DNA from: Sphingobacterium pedocola
GTDB lineage: Bacteria; Bacteroidota; Bacteroidia; Sphingobacteriales; Sphingobacteriaceae
NCBI RefSeq assembly: GCF_015209965.1
Contig: NZ_MU158689.1
Location: 1,151,629 to 1,215,628, forward strand
Length of the DNA: 64,000 nucleotides
Direction: 5' to 3'
Shown here: positions 8,279 to 16,606 of the stretch, one piece after another
How the letters are laid out: each line of letters begins with the position of its first letter
Position numbering within the stretch: position 1 is the stretch's first letter
Made by a program: the position numbers and the translations under genes
The notes under the pieces: generated by a model
Database searches by the model: none
Told to the model about the DNA's origin: nothing
The model's input: the letters and a program-made list of their open reading frames with translations, nothing else

Positions 8279-10384
8279 ATGCAGAGCTTTCGTACAGAAC
8301 TAGAAAATCCGGTAGTAGAGCAGGAGATAATAGAATTAGAAAAAAAGATTAGGGCTTATCAGGAAGGTAGTATAACCGATGAAAAGTTCCGCTCTTTGCG
8401 TTTGGCTAGGGGAGTGTATGGTCAGCGCCAAACGGGAGTCCAGATGGTGCGCATCAAGCTTCCTTTTGGAAAGGTTACCTTCAAGCAACTATTTAAAATA
8501 GCGGATATCTCTGATGAATATGCGAGTAAGAACCTCCATCTTACGACACGTCAAGATATACAGATTCATTATGTAAGTTTAGATCGTACGCCCGAATTGT
8601 GGGCTAGACTTGCTGAAGACGACATCACGCTTCGTGAAGCTTGTGGCAATACAGTACGTAACGTTACGGCGTCACCAACGGCAGGAATTGATCCGAATGA
8701 GCCATTCGATGTGTCACCTTATGCACAAAAAACCTTTGAGTATTTCTTACGAAATCCAATTTGTGCGGACATGGGGAGGAAAATTAAGATTTCTTTCTCA
8801 TCCAGTGATCAAGATACAGCGTTTTCTTATATCCACGACTTTGGCTTTATTCCAAAAATAAGACATATTGATGGACTGGAAGTCAGAGGATTTAAGGTCA
8901 TGCTAGGTGGTGGTCTTGGTTCTCAACCTATACTCGCATCCGAAGTCTACGACTTTTTGCCCGAAAATCAGATTATACCTTATATGGAGGCGACATTACG
9001 TGTATTCGACCGGTATGGTGAAAGAAATAACCGTAACAAGGCTCGTTTCAAATATCTGGTACAAAAATTAGGATTAAGTGAGGTGCTCCGTCTTATTGAT
9101 GAAGAACGGATCGCCAACAAAAATCAAATTGTGGAGATCGATCGCACTAAAATCCAACAACCGGCACCGCCTACTGCGCCTGTTAGCGAAGTAGCTCCTG
9201 TAGATGCCTTGGCATATGAAATATGGAGAACGACAAATGTGTTCGAACAGAAACAGCACGGATATTATGGCGTTTATGTCAAAGTACTAACAGGTGATAT
9301 TCCTACTGCTAAAGGGCGCATCCTGATCAATGGAGTTCGTGATCATATTGCTGATGATATCCGTATCACGCAAGATCAGAACTTATTGTTCAAATACGTA
9401 CGGGCAGAATCCTTACCGCATATTTTCAATGTGCTTACCGAATTAGGTTATGCTAAACCTGGCTACAATAGCACATCAGACGTAACAACCTGTCCCGGCA
9501 CAGATACCTGTAATTTGGGCATTTCAAATTCGACGGAAATGGCGCGGGTAATAGAGAAGTATATCCACGAATTTCATTCCGAATTTGTATACGAACAAGA
9601 TCTGAAGATAAAGATATCTGGCTGTATGAACTCTTGTGGTCAGCATGGACTGGCGCATATTGGATTTCATGGTAGTTCTGTAAAGGCCGAAGGAAAAGTC
9701 GTGCCCGCAGCACAAGTCATGTTAGGTGGTGGTACAGTTGGCAATGGTAAAGGACGTGTTGCTGAGCGTGTTACTAAAGTACCTACTAAACGTGTTTTGC
9801 AAGTTGTCGACGTAGTATTAACAGACTATAAGGCAAATCGCCTGGAAGCCGAAAACTTCCATGCATATTACGATAGACAAACGAAAGATTATTTCTATCG
9901 TCTGTTGAAACCATTAGCCGATTTAACCAATCTTACTTCCGATGAGTTCATAGATTGGGGGCACGAAGAAACTTTTGCAACCGCTATAGGTGTTGGAGAA
10001 TGTGCGGGCGTCGTAATCGATTTAGTCGCAACCTTACTTTCTGAGGTAGAAGAAAAGATTGAATGGTCGAAAAAGGCGTTAAGCGATGCGCTGTATGCCG
10101 ACGCGATCTATCATGCATATAGTGCATTTGTCTGGACTGCGAAAGCGCTATTATTAGACAAGGGCGTGAACGCCAGTACGCAGGCCGCTGTCATCGCCGA
10201 ATTTGACAAACACTATGTACAAGAAGGACTATTTACGTTCCCCACTACATTTACAGAACGCGTATTGCAGATTAACAAATATGAACCGTCCAAAGAATTC
10301 GCTGAAGCATTTCTGCTACAGGCAACCGCATTTTATTTAGAAGGAGCAGAGAGAAGAGACGAGCTACGCTTGATAAATCAATAA
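8279..10384 (+). CDS. Siroheme- and [4Fe-4S]-dependent sulfite reductase with C-terminal HEPN-like domain
   Basis: 701 residues from ATG 8279, preceded by AGAAGAAT; upstream in-frame codons back to 8216 look non-coding. Two ferredoxin-like/siroheme half-domain repeats form residues 1-570. The cluster ligands appear as C405-x5-C411 and C449-x3-C453 (TCPGTDTC and GCMNSCG). Residues about 580-701 are helical and resemble the HEPN-like tail typical of Bacteroidota versions. The enzyme reduces sulfite to sulfide (nitrite reductases share the fold); its company of cysH, cysD and cysN argues for sulfite. No flavoprotein subunit cysJ is present, so ferredoxin is a likely donor. Confidence 0.88.
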   Translation: MQSFRTELENPVVEQEIIELEKKIRAYQEGSITDEKFRSLRLARGVYGQRQTGVQMVRIKLPFGKVTFKQLFKIADISDEYASKNLHLTTRQDIQIHYVSLDRTPELWARLAEDDITLREACGNTVRNVTASPTAGIDPNEPFDVSPYAQKTFEYFLRNPICADMGRKIKISFSSSDQDTAFSYIHDFGFIPKIRHIDGLEVRGFKVMLGGGLGSQPILASEVYDFLPENQIIPYMEATLRVFDRYGERNNRNKARFKYLVQKLGLSEVLRLIDEERIANKNQIVEIDRTKIQQPAPPTAPVSEVAPVDALAYEIWRTTNVFEQKQHGYYGVYVKVLTGDIPTAKGRILINGVRDHIADDIRITQDQNLLFKYVRAESLPHIFNVLTELGYAKPGYNSTSDVTTCPGTDTCNLGISNSTEMARVIEKYIHEFHSEFVYEQDLKIKISGCMNSCGQHGLAHIGFHGSSVKAEGKVVPAAQVMLGGGTVGNGKGRVAERVTKVPTKRVLQVVDVVLTDYKANRLEAENFHAYYDRQTKDYFYRLLKPLADLTNLTSDEFIDWGHEETFATAIGVGECAGVVIDLVATLLSEVEEKIEWSKKALSDALYADAIYHAYSAFVWTAKALLLDKGVNASTQAAVIAEFDKHYVQEGLFTFPTTFTERVLQINKYEPSKEFAEAFLLQATAFYLEGAERRDELRLINQ

Positions 10385-10403
10385 AAAAGAAGGGAGAGAA
10401 GAG

Positions 10404-11171
10404 ATGTTAGAGATTAAACCATTTGTAACGTTAGTAGGCGCAGGACCTGGTGATGCAGATTTGATTACCCTAAAAGGGATCAAAGCAATCAAAGCGGCAG
10501 ATGTGATTTTATACGATGCGCTGGTAAATGCAGAGTTATTGGATTATGCCAAACCCTCATGCACAAAAATATATGTCGGAAAGCGTGCCGAACGGCTATC
10601 TACATCGCAAGATCAAATCAATACGTTATTGGTTGACTATGCTTTGACACATGGACATGTCGTACGGCTTAAAGGAGGAGATCCTTTTGTTTTCGGGCGG
10701 GGAGGAGAAGAATTAGAATATGTACATCAGTACGGCATCTCTACAGCGGTGATTCCGGGTATTTCATCATCTATAGGCTTAACGGGCTTGCAACAAATTC
10801 CGTTGACACATCGCGGCGTCAGTGAAAGCTTCTGGGTGATTACAGGTTCTACTTCAGATGGACGACTTTCGGATGATCTGTACACTGCGGTGAAAACCAA
10901 CGCAACTGTTGTGGTTCTAATGGGGTTTTCAAAATTAAAACAAATCGTTAACCTTTACCAAGAGAACGGTCGAGGAGAATTGCCGATAGCACTAATCCAA
11001 AACGGATCATTAATTAATGAACGTATTGCATTAGGTACAATAGATACGATATTGGAAGAAGCCGATAAAAATCTGCTCGGCGTACCAGCCATTATCGTTT
11101 TAGGAGAAGTCGTTGCGAAGCACCAACAATTTGCAGCGATAAAGTCTGAATTACAAGATCTTGAAGCTTAA
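10404..11171 (+). CDS. cobA: Uroporphyrinogen-III C-methyltransferase (SUMT)
   Basis: 255 residues, the length of stand-alone SUMT enzymes. Motifs are VGAGPGDADLITLKG at the N-terminus, VRLKGGDPFVFGRGGEE, and the IPGISSSIG stretch. The enzyme uses two SAM molecules to make precorrin-2, the siroheme precursor. It lies 19 bp after the sulfite reductase gene and abuts the MET8-like gene without a spacer. Together they supply the siroheme that the first gene needs; a cobalamin role is not suggested, since no other cob genes are present. Confidence 0.95.
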   Translation: MLEIKPFVTLVGAGPGDADLITLKGIKAIKAADVILYDALVNAELLDYAKPSCTKIYVGKRAERLSTSQDQINTLLVDYALTHGHVVRLKGGDPFVFGRGGEELEYVHQYGISTAVIPGISSSIGLTGLQQIPLTHRGVSESFWVITGSTSDGRLSDDLYTAVKTNATVVVLMGFSKLKQIVNLYQENGRGELPIALIQNGSLINERIALGTIDTILEEADKNLLGVPAIIVLGEVVAKHQQFAAIKSELQDLEA

Positions 11172-11765
11172 ATGAACGAGCTTTTCCCGATATATATTAA
11201 GTTGGATCAAATCCAGACCTTGGTCGTTGGTGCTGGCCCGGTAGGTTTAGAAAAATTGGAAGCCTTGATCAGCAATTCCCCGAAGGCAAATATCCACGTG
11301 GTTGCAGAAGAGGTCATACCCGAATTTAAGAAATTCGTATCGGATAAGGCAAACATACGACTGAGTCAACGATCTTTCGATCGGCAGGATATCGAAGGAA
11401 TAGACTTGATTATTTTAGCAACAAATAATCCTGATTTTAACAACGAAGTTCGTAAATTGGCTTCTGAAAATCATATTCTATTAAATGTAGCGGATAAACC
11501 TAGTTTGTGTGATTTTTATTTAGGATCAGTCGTACAGAAAGGGAATTTAAAAATTGGTATTTCTACCAATGGGAAATCACCAACCATTGCCAAACGTTTA
11601 AAAGAGTTTTTAAATGATTTATTACCGGAAGAGATCGATCAAACTTTGGACTTGATGCAAACCATGCGAAATTCGCTCAAAGGTGATTTTCAAGAAAAAA
11701 TAAAAGTGCTCAATGCACATACTAAAGATTTATTAACTAATACATCTAATGATAGCGCAAATTAA
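11172..11765 (+). CDS. Precorrin-2 dehydrogenase / sirohydrochlorin ferrochelatase (MET8-like)
   Basis: 197 residues; the ATG directly follows the cobA stop. An N-terminal Rossmann segment, LVVGAGPVGLEKLEAL, is followed by the family block NVADKPSLCDFYLGS and KIGISTNGKSPTIAKRL. Members oxidise precorrin-2 with NAD+ and insert iron to give siroheme, equivalent to the N-terminal half of CysG. In canonical members a GGG-x-VA motif occurs where GAG-x-VG is seen here. The gene overlaps cysH by 17 bp, indicating tight coupling. Confidence 0.9.
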   Translation: MNELFPIYIKLDQIQTLVVGAGPVGLEKLEALISNSPKANIHVVAEEVIPEFKKFVSDKANIRLSQRSFDRQDIEGIDLIILATNNPDFNNEVRKLASENHILLNVADKPSLCDFYLGSVVQKGNLKIGISTNGKSPTIAKRLKEFLNDLLPEEIDQTLDLMQTMRNSLKGDFQEKIKVLNAHTKDLLTNTSNDSAN

Positions 11766-12447
11766 GAACGAGCTCGAAGAGCTAGACGCCATGGATGTCA
11801 TTCGCTATGTGGACCAAAAGTTTAAAAATGAAACCGTATTTTCGACTTCATTTGGAATTGAGGATCAAGTGATTACCCATATGCTTGCAGAAGCCGGGTC
11901 CTCAGCTTCTATATTTACACTGGAAACAGGTCGTCTATTTCCAGAAACATATTATGTTTGGAATCGCACGTTGGAGAAATATAAACTCCCTATAAAAGCA
12001 TATTACCCCAACACGCAGGCAGTTGAGTCGCTAGTGAGTTTAAAAGGTCCTTCCAGTTTTTATGAATCCGTAGAAAATAGAAAGGAGTGCTGCTTCATCC
12101 GTAAAATTGAACCTTTACAGCGTGCTATCCAAGGTTATAAGGTCTGGATCACCGGCATTCGGGCGGAACAATCGGCAAATCGCGAAGATATGGATATCGT
12201 TGAATGGGATGAAGCCAATCAGATTATTAAGATTCACCCGATTTTTCATTGGACACTGGCAGACGTGGAATCCTTTTTGAAAGCCAACTTTATTCCTTAT
12301 AATCCATTACATGATAAGGGATTTCCGAGTATAGGTTGCCAACCGTGTACACGTGCAGTGCAAAAAGGTGAAGATTTCCGTGCAGGAAGATGGTGGTGGG
12401 AAGACAAGAGTAAAAAAGAGTGTGGTTTACACGTAACGACAAAATAA
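11749..12447 (+). CDS. cysH: Adenylyl-sulfate (APS) reductase, iron-sulfur type CysH
   Basis: 232 residues. Besides the catalytic ECGLH (Cys225) it carries the paired and spaced cysteines ECC (114-115) and GCQPC (197, 200) that bind a [4Fe-4S] cluster in APS-using enzymes; PAPS-specific CysH lacks these four. It therefore probably reduces APS directly to sulfite with thioredoxin. This agrees with the absence of an APS kinase (cysC) in the operon. Sulfate-binding residues are visible in the FSTSFG and TGIRAEQSANR segments. The start overlaps the end of the siroheme synthase gene. Confidence 0.93.
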   Translation: MIAQIKNELEELDAMDVIRYVDQKFKNETVFSTSFGIEDQVITHMLAEAGSSASIFTLETGRLFPETYYVWNRTLEKYKLPIKAYYPNTQAVESLVSLKGPSSFYESVENRKECCFIRKIEPLQRAIQGYKVWITGIRAEQSANREDMDIVEWDEANQIIKIHPIFHWTLADVESFLKANFIPYNPLHDKGFPSIGCQPCTRAVQKGEDFRAGRWWWEDKSKKECGLHVTTK

Positions 12448-12466
12448 AGAAAAGACAAGAGAGAGA

Positions 12467-13357
12467 ATGGATTATTTAGATCATTTAGAGGCTGAAGCAA
12501 TTTACATATTACGAGAGGTTGCTGGACAATTTGAAAACCCGGCATTGTTGTTTTCTGGAGGTAAGGATTCTATCACGTTGGTACATTTGGCCAAAAAGGC
12601 CTTTAGACCGGGTAAATTTCCGTTTCCTTTAGTGCATATCGATACCGGACATAATTTTCCGGAAACTATTGAATACCGTGATTGGCTAATTGAACAGACA
12701 GGAGAGAAGCTCATCGTCGGATTGGTACAAGACAGTATTGATCAAGGTAAGGCAGTCGAACAAACAGGTAAAAATGCAAGTCGTAATGCATTACAAACAG
12801 TTACCCTTCTAGACACCATTGAAAAATACGGTTTTGATGCCTGTATAGGTGGAGCACGTCGAGACGAAGAAAAAGCTCGGGCAAAGGAACGTATTTTCTC
12901 GGTACGTGATGAGTTTGGTCAATGGGACCCCAAAAGACAACGTCCAGAACTGTGGAACATCTTTAACGGTAAGATCCACAAGGGAGAAAATGTACGTGTA
13001 TTTCCTATTTCAAACTGGACCGAACTGGATGTATGGAATTATATTAAACGTGAAAAAATTGATCTTCCTTCCATCTACTTCAGTCATGAACGTGATGTTG
13101 TATTCCGCAATGGACAGTGGATGGCGGCGGCGCCAGCACTACAGATCGACGGAGACGATGTTGTTGAACATAAGTCTGTACGTTTCAGGACAGTAGGTGA
13201 CATGACCTGCACTGCATCAGTAGATTCAATAGCGACCGAACTGGATGATATCATAGCCGAAATAAAAGCTTCTACCGTAAGCGAACGTGGAGCAAGAATG
13301 GATGATAAGGTATCTGAAGCAGCCATGGAAGAACGTAAAAAACAGGGTTATTTTTAG
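12467..13357 (+). CDS. cysD: Sulfate adenylyltransferase subunit 2
   Basis: 296 residues. The PP-loop ATP-pyrophosphatase motif SGGKDS is at residues 30-35; VHIDTGHNFPETIEYRD and CIGGARRDEEKARAKERIFS are highly conserved CysD blocks. CysD with the GTPase CysN forms ATP sulfurylase, making APS from ATP and sulfate in the cytoplasm. It begins 19 bp after cysH. The 142-bp interval to cysN is unusually long for this operon and holds a tandem repeat. Confidence 0.97.
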   Translation: MDYLDHLEAEAIYILREVAGQFENPALLFSGGKDSITLVHLAKKAFRPGKFPFPLVHIDTGHNFPETIEYRDWLIEQTGEKLIVGLVQDSIDQGKAVEQTGKNASRNALQTVTLLDTIEKYGFDACIGGARRDEEKARAKERIFSVRDEFGQWDPKRQRPELWNIFNGKIHKGENVRVFPISNWTELDVWNYIKREKIDLPSIYFSHERDVVFRNGQWMAAAPALQIDGDDVVEHKSVRFRTVGDMTCTASVDSIATELDDIIAEIKASTVSERGARMDDKVSEAAMEERKKQGYF

Positions 13358-13440
13358 AATAGATATTAGATGTCAGATAATAGCTATCAGACCTTAGGTT
13401 TTTCAGGCTATATAGTAAAATATAAAACAGATTGAGAAAG

Positions 13441-13491
13441 TGGTATTGAGCAAATTTTTTCTCAATACTCAATACTCAATACTCAATACCA
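13441..13491 (+). repeat. Tandem 7-bp repeat with inverted copy between cysD and cysN
   Basis: Four head-to-tail copies of CTCAATA occupy 13461-13488. The reverse complement TATTGAG lies upstream (13444-13450) and can pair with any copy. With the last copy the arms extend to a perfect 10 bp (13441-13450 with 13482-13491). The hairpin ends 8 nt before the cysN ATG, so several alternative stems could form just in front of the start codon. Confidence 0.8.
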
Positions 13492-13499
13492 TAAAAAAA

Positions 13500-14744
13500 A
13501 TGAATATACTAAAATTTATAACAGCAGGGTCAGTTGATGATGGCAAAAGTACGTTGATAGGCCGCTTGCTGTACGATACAAATTCTATTTTAGACGATCA
13601 ATTAGAAGCTATCCAAAAAGCCAATCGCAAAAATAATGATGGAACAGTAGATTTAGCCATACTAACAGACGGTCTAAAAGCAGAACGTGAACAAGGAATT
13701 ACAATTGATGTAGCATATAAGTATTTTCAAACGGAAAAGCGCAAATTTATTATTGCAGATGCACCCGGACATATACAGTATACCCGTAATATGGTGACAG
13801 GAGCTTCCAATTCTGATTTGATTATCATATTAGTTGATGCACGCAAAGGTGTGATCGAACAAACCAAACGTCATTCGTTCTTATCTAAATTACTGTCCCT
13901 TAAAAAGGTATTGGTATGTATCAATAAGATGGATATGGTAGATTTTGAGCAAGCTGTGTATGAAAATATCAAAGCCGATTATTTGAAACTGGCTGAAAAT
14001 CTAAATCTAGAAGATGTCGATTTTATACCCGTATCAGCTTTAAAAGGCGATAATATTGTTACTGCTTCAGATAGGATGCCTTGGTATGAGGGTACTTCTC
14101 TTTTAGAATATCTCGAAAATATTGAATTTCCGGAAGATAAATCACAGGCGTGGCGTTTTCCGGTGCAATGGGTAATACGTCCGCAAACAGACGATTTACA
14201 CGACTATAGGGGATATGCAGGCCGCGTGTTAGGAGAGGGGTTAAAAGTAGGAGAAGAGGCATTGGTACTACCAAGTGGTGTACGGACTACTGTCAAAGCA
14301 ATCGAATTTAATCAGGAGCACATCGATTCAGCCGAAAGCGGAAAATCCGTTATTATTCATTTGGCAGATGATATCGATATTTCGCGTGGAGATTTTATTG
14401 TGAACGCAGCACATCCAGCATTAACGGAGCGTAATTTTGAAGCAAATATTTCGTGGTTTGACAACAAGCCTCTGGATACTAATCAAGTGTATTTGCTGCA
14501 AAATCATACACATATCACAAAAATTAAGATTCAAGAAGTATTGTTTAAATACGACGTAAATACCCAAGAACAGTTGTTTGATTCTGAAATTAAGTTAAAT
14601 GATATTGGTAAGGTTTTCGTAAAAGCAGCTAACGATGTAGTTTTTGATTTGCATAAAGAGCACGCTGAAAATTCGCGAGCCATTATCATTGATCCACGTA
14701 CAAATATCACAGTCGGTGCATTAATGATAGAAGATGTAGCATAA
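13500..14744 (+). CDS. cysN: Sulfate adenylyltransferase subunit 1 (GTPase)
   Basis: 414 residues from ATG at 13500; the upstream in-frame GTG at 13440 lies in the repeat and is rejected. It is an EF-Tu-like GTPase: G1 GSVDDGKST near residues 10-18, G3 DAPGHIQYTRNM, G4 NKMD. GTP hydrolysis drives APS formation by CysD. There is no fused C-terminal CysC kinase domain, and none is needed if CysH uses APS. It is the last gene of the operon and is followed 24 bp later by a strong terminator. Confidence 0.97.
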   Translation: MNILKFITAGSVDDGKSTLIGRLLYDTNSILDDQLEAIQKANRKNNDGTVDLAILTDGLKAEREQGITIDVAYKYFQTEKRKFIIADAPGHIQYTRNMVTGASNSDLIIILVDARKGVIEQTKRHSFLSKLLSLKKVLVCINKMDMVDFEQAVYENIKADYLKLAENLNLEDVDFIPVSALKGDNIVTASDRMPWYEGTSLLEYLENIEFPEDKSQAWRFPVQWVIRPQTDDLHDYRGYAGRVLGEGLKVGEEALVLPSGVRTTVKAIEFNQEHIDSAESGKSVIIHLADDIDISRGDFIVNAAHPALTERNFEANISWFDNKPLDTNQVYLLQNHTHITKIKIQEVLFKYDVNTQEQLFDSEIKLNDIGKVFVKAANDVVFDLHKEHAENSRAIIIDPRTNITVGALMIEDVA

Positions 14745-14768
14745 AGGCTTATCGAATATAAGACACAC

Positions 14769-14806
14769 CACACAAAGAGATTCTACAAAAAGAATCTCTT
14801 TGTGTG
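14769..14806 (+). terminator. Terminator of the sulfate assimilation operon
   Basis: Perfect 16-bp arms, CACACAAAGAGATTCT (14769-14784) and its complement (14791-14806), enclose a 6-nt loop. It begins 24 nt after the cysN stop. There is no long T run after it, but the stem is by far the strongest in this interval. Confidence 0.75.
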
Positions 14807-14830
14807 TCTATAGGGGATTTGTGTATCATT

Positions 14831-14976
14831 AAATCTTATTTAACATAATATAAATTATGAGACAAAAATGGGAGCGCTAAAATAAGCGTTCTGTGCGTTT
14901 AATGCACCGATAACATGGATTAGTGTTGAAATATGGATTCTTTACATATAAAGATTTAAAATCTTATTTAACATAA
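14831..14976. repeat. 18-bp direct repeat upstream of the AraC-family gene
   Basis: AAATCTTATTTAACATAA occurs at 14831-14848 and again at 14959-14976, 128 bp apart. The second copy overlaps a 15-bp palindrome AAGATTTAAAATCTT (14951-14965). The gap 14745-15041 has no gene besides the cysN terminator. These repeats are candidate operators of the regulator encoded just downstream. Confidence 0.6.
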
Positions 14977-15041
14977 CTATTAGTGCGGTCTCTTTTTCAA
15001 AAAAATCGTATCTTACGGTGTCATCAATTATCGCTTAAAAA

Positions 15042-16010
15042 ATGCCACAGAAAAATATCTTCAATTTATGGAAAGAAACCATATCGGCTAAACATATATC
15101 AAAAGATACGTTCAAAAGTATGCATCTTGTGGTGCTGCATCAAGCCATACAACAAAAGCAAACCGAACAACTTTTTCTCATTCAATTTGAAATACAAGAT
15201 TTTGTTCTTTATGAATCAAAAGGATACCTACAATCCATCACAAACCTCTCTTTACCTACAAAAGACATGGAAATCCTGTGGCTTGGTTTTCAATTTCATG
15301 GAAAATCAACATTCTCCAGCGGAAAAGTCACTGAACCTGATACTTTATTTTCGTTTACTTCAACGACCGATAATCACTGTCTGACGCTTGCTGCAGAAAA
15401 ACATTGGGCGCTATTCTTGGGCATATCCGGAGCCTCCAAACAGCAAATATTGACCGAATTACCCTGGTTGCGAGCCCAATATGAACAACAGCAAAACAAC
15501 ATTTTAAAAGCTATTCCTCTATCCTATTCAGATAGACAGACTTTTGAAACCTTATCCAAAGTGGTTTTTGGGCCATTTTCCACCATACATCATATCGGAC
15601 AATTGATGCTAAAAACGTACACGAATTATACACAACAGCTTGTCCGGCGTATTGAACAAGAAAAAGAAGAACCCCAAATCCGGCTTTACCACCAAGCTAT
15701 TGCCTTTATAAGGGAAAACTATATGGATCAGACCTTAAGTCGTGAAAAAATTGCCGATGCACTTCACTGTTCGATCCGAAGTTTGAACCGTGCCTTTGAA
15801 GGGCGACCATCTTCGGTAAATGCTACGATCCTTTCCTTGCGTTTATATAAAAGTCGGGAATTGTTGCGTGAACAACCGGAACTCTCTGTCGAGCAGATTG
15901 CCCTTACCCTGTATTTTCCTGATGCAAAACATTTTGCCGTTCAGTACAAAAAATACTTTCACAAAACACCTCGTGAGGATCGAAAAACGATTGCACTCCA
16001 AAAAAAATAG
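15042..16010 (+). CDS. AraC-family transcriptional regulator
   Basis: 322 residues. The C-terminal part (about 212-320) holds two helix-turn-helix units typical of AraC/XylS proteins: SREKIADALHCSIRSLNRAF, then LSVEQIALTLYFPDAKHFAV with a PREDR-like end. Residues 1-205 form an unrecognised sensor region without membrane segments; KTYTNYTQQLVRRIEQEKEE looks like a linking helix. The target is unknown. The gene stands alone and is followed within 25 bp by the CTAG array, so array control is one possibility. Start chosen at the ATG after a TATCTTAC promoter-like stretch. Confidence 0.85.
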   Translation: MPQKNIFNLWKETISAKHISKDTFKSMHLVVLHQAIQQKQTEQLFLIQFEIQDFVLYESKGYLQSITNLSLPTKDMEILWLGFQFHGKSTFSSGKVTEPDTLFSFTSTTDNHCLTLAAEKHWALFLGISGASKQQILTELPWLRAQYEQQQNNILKAIPLSYSDRQTFETLSKVVFGPFSTIHHIGQLMLKTYTNYTQQLVRRIEQEKEEPQIRLYHQAIAFIRENYMDQTLSREKIADALHCSIRSLNRAFEGRPSSVNATILSLRLYKSRELLREQPELSVEQIALTLYFPDAKHFAVQYKKYFHKTPREDRKTIALQKK

Positions 16011-16025
16011 TCATCTGTCGGAACC

Positions 16026-16377
16026 AAACAGCTAGCTATCCTGATCTAAGTGCTAGCTATTTTGCCGTAACACTTGGCTTCTCGCTTTAAACAGCTAGGT
16101 ATTTTGTTTTGAATGCTATACGTTCTGTTCGGCAAGCCAGGTGTCCTGTATTTTTAGCTAGGTGTTTGAATAAGACACCTAGCTTTTCTTTTACAATAGC
16201 TTGGTTTTGTGTTCTACAAGCTAGCTATCCTGTTTTTTTACCTAGCTCTCCTAACAGGATAGCTAGGTATTCTCTTACGACAGCTAGGTATGGTAAGAAA
16301 ATACCTAGCCTTCACAGTAAAATCGCTAGGTGTTTTGTCAGGATAGCTAGCTATCCTGACAAAACACCTAGGAATCG
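16026..16377. repeat. Array of 17 CTAG-centred quasi-palindromes in strict 21-bp register
   Basis: CTAG (or a one-base variant) recurs at 16032, 16053, 16073, 16095, 16116, 16137, 16158, 16179, 16200, 16221, 16242, 16263, 16284, 16305, 16326, 16347 and 16368. Thirteen are exact CTAG; the variants are CTTG, CTAT, CCAG and CTTG. Apart from a 20/22 step at the third unit every step is 21 bp. Cores read AGCTAGGT, its complement ACCTAGCT, or AGCTAGCT, so units point both ways. Twenty-one bp is two helical turns, which would place all sites on one face of the DNA. On the plus strand it translates as a degenerate heptad (A-R-Y/C-x4) without an ATG start. No named element was recognised. Confidence 0.9.
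16326..16371. repeat. Perfect 46-bp palindrome ending the CTAG array
   Basis: Two 23-bp arms (16326-16348 and 16349-16371) are exact reverse complements with no loop, centred on AGCTAGCT. It spans the last three CTAG sites. In single strands it would form a long hairpin, and in supercoiled DNA a cruciform. Confidence 0.9.
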
Positions 16378-16474
16378 ATTTTTTAAACATTCCTAATTAT
16401 TTTAGCCAAAAAGTAAACTTTAAGGTAGTCTAAACCCATTTTTCAAACTAAAAAACTATATTATTTTGTGTTAA

Positions 16475-16540
16475 AAAGGTTTGTTTTTGAGCCAGAGTTT
16501 TTTTTAGACACCCCTAAAGTTGGCTCAAAAACAAACCTTT
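16475..16540 (+). promoter_or_regulatory. 20-bp inverted repeat in front of the fibronectin-III gene
   Basis: Perfect arms begin AAAGGTTTGTTTTTG (16475-16494) and end ACAAACCTTT (16521-16540), separated by 26 bp. The right arm ends 66 nt before the ATG at 16607. A GCACCTTTG promoter-like -7 stretch (16557-16565) lies in between. The inverted repeat could be an operator, or a terminator isolating the gene from the CTAG array; the rest of the 16011-16606 interval holds only the array. Confidence 0.6.
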
Positions 16541-16606
16541 CCGGGCCTTTTGTGCCGCACCTTTGTAATGTTATATAACATTATTATTTATTTAAAATTT
16601 AGAAAC

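Noticed and set aside
15675..16035. Alternative frames over the end of the AraC-type gene
   Set aside because: They are shadows of the helix-turn-helix coding region.
16026..16377. CRISPR array
   Set aside because: There is no constant repeat of 24-40 bp with unique spacers and no cas gene; only the 4-8 bp cores are kept.
16091..16396. Plus-strand open frame across the CTAG array encoding heptad repeats
   Set aside because: It begins without ATG (first usable codon TTG at 16109), has no promoter or ribosome site, and its repeats follow from the 21-bp DNA period. Kept as a repeat, not as a gene.
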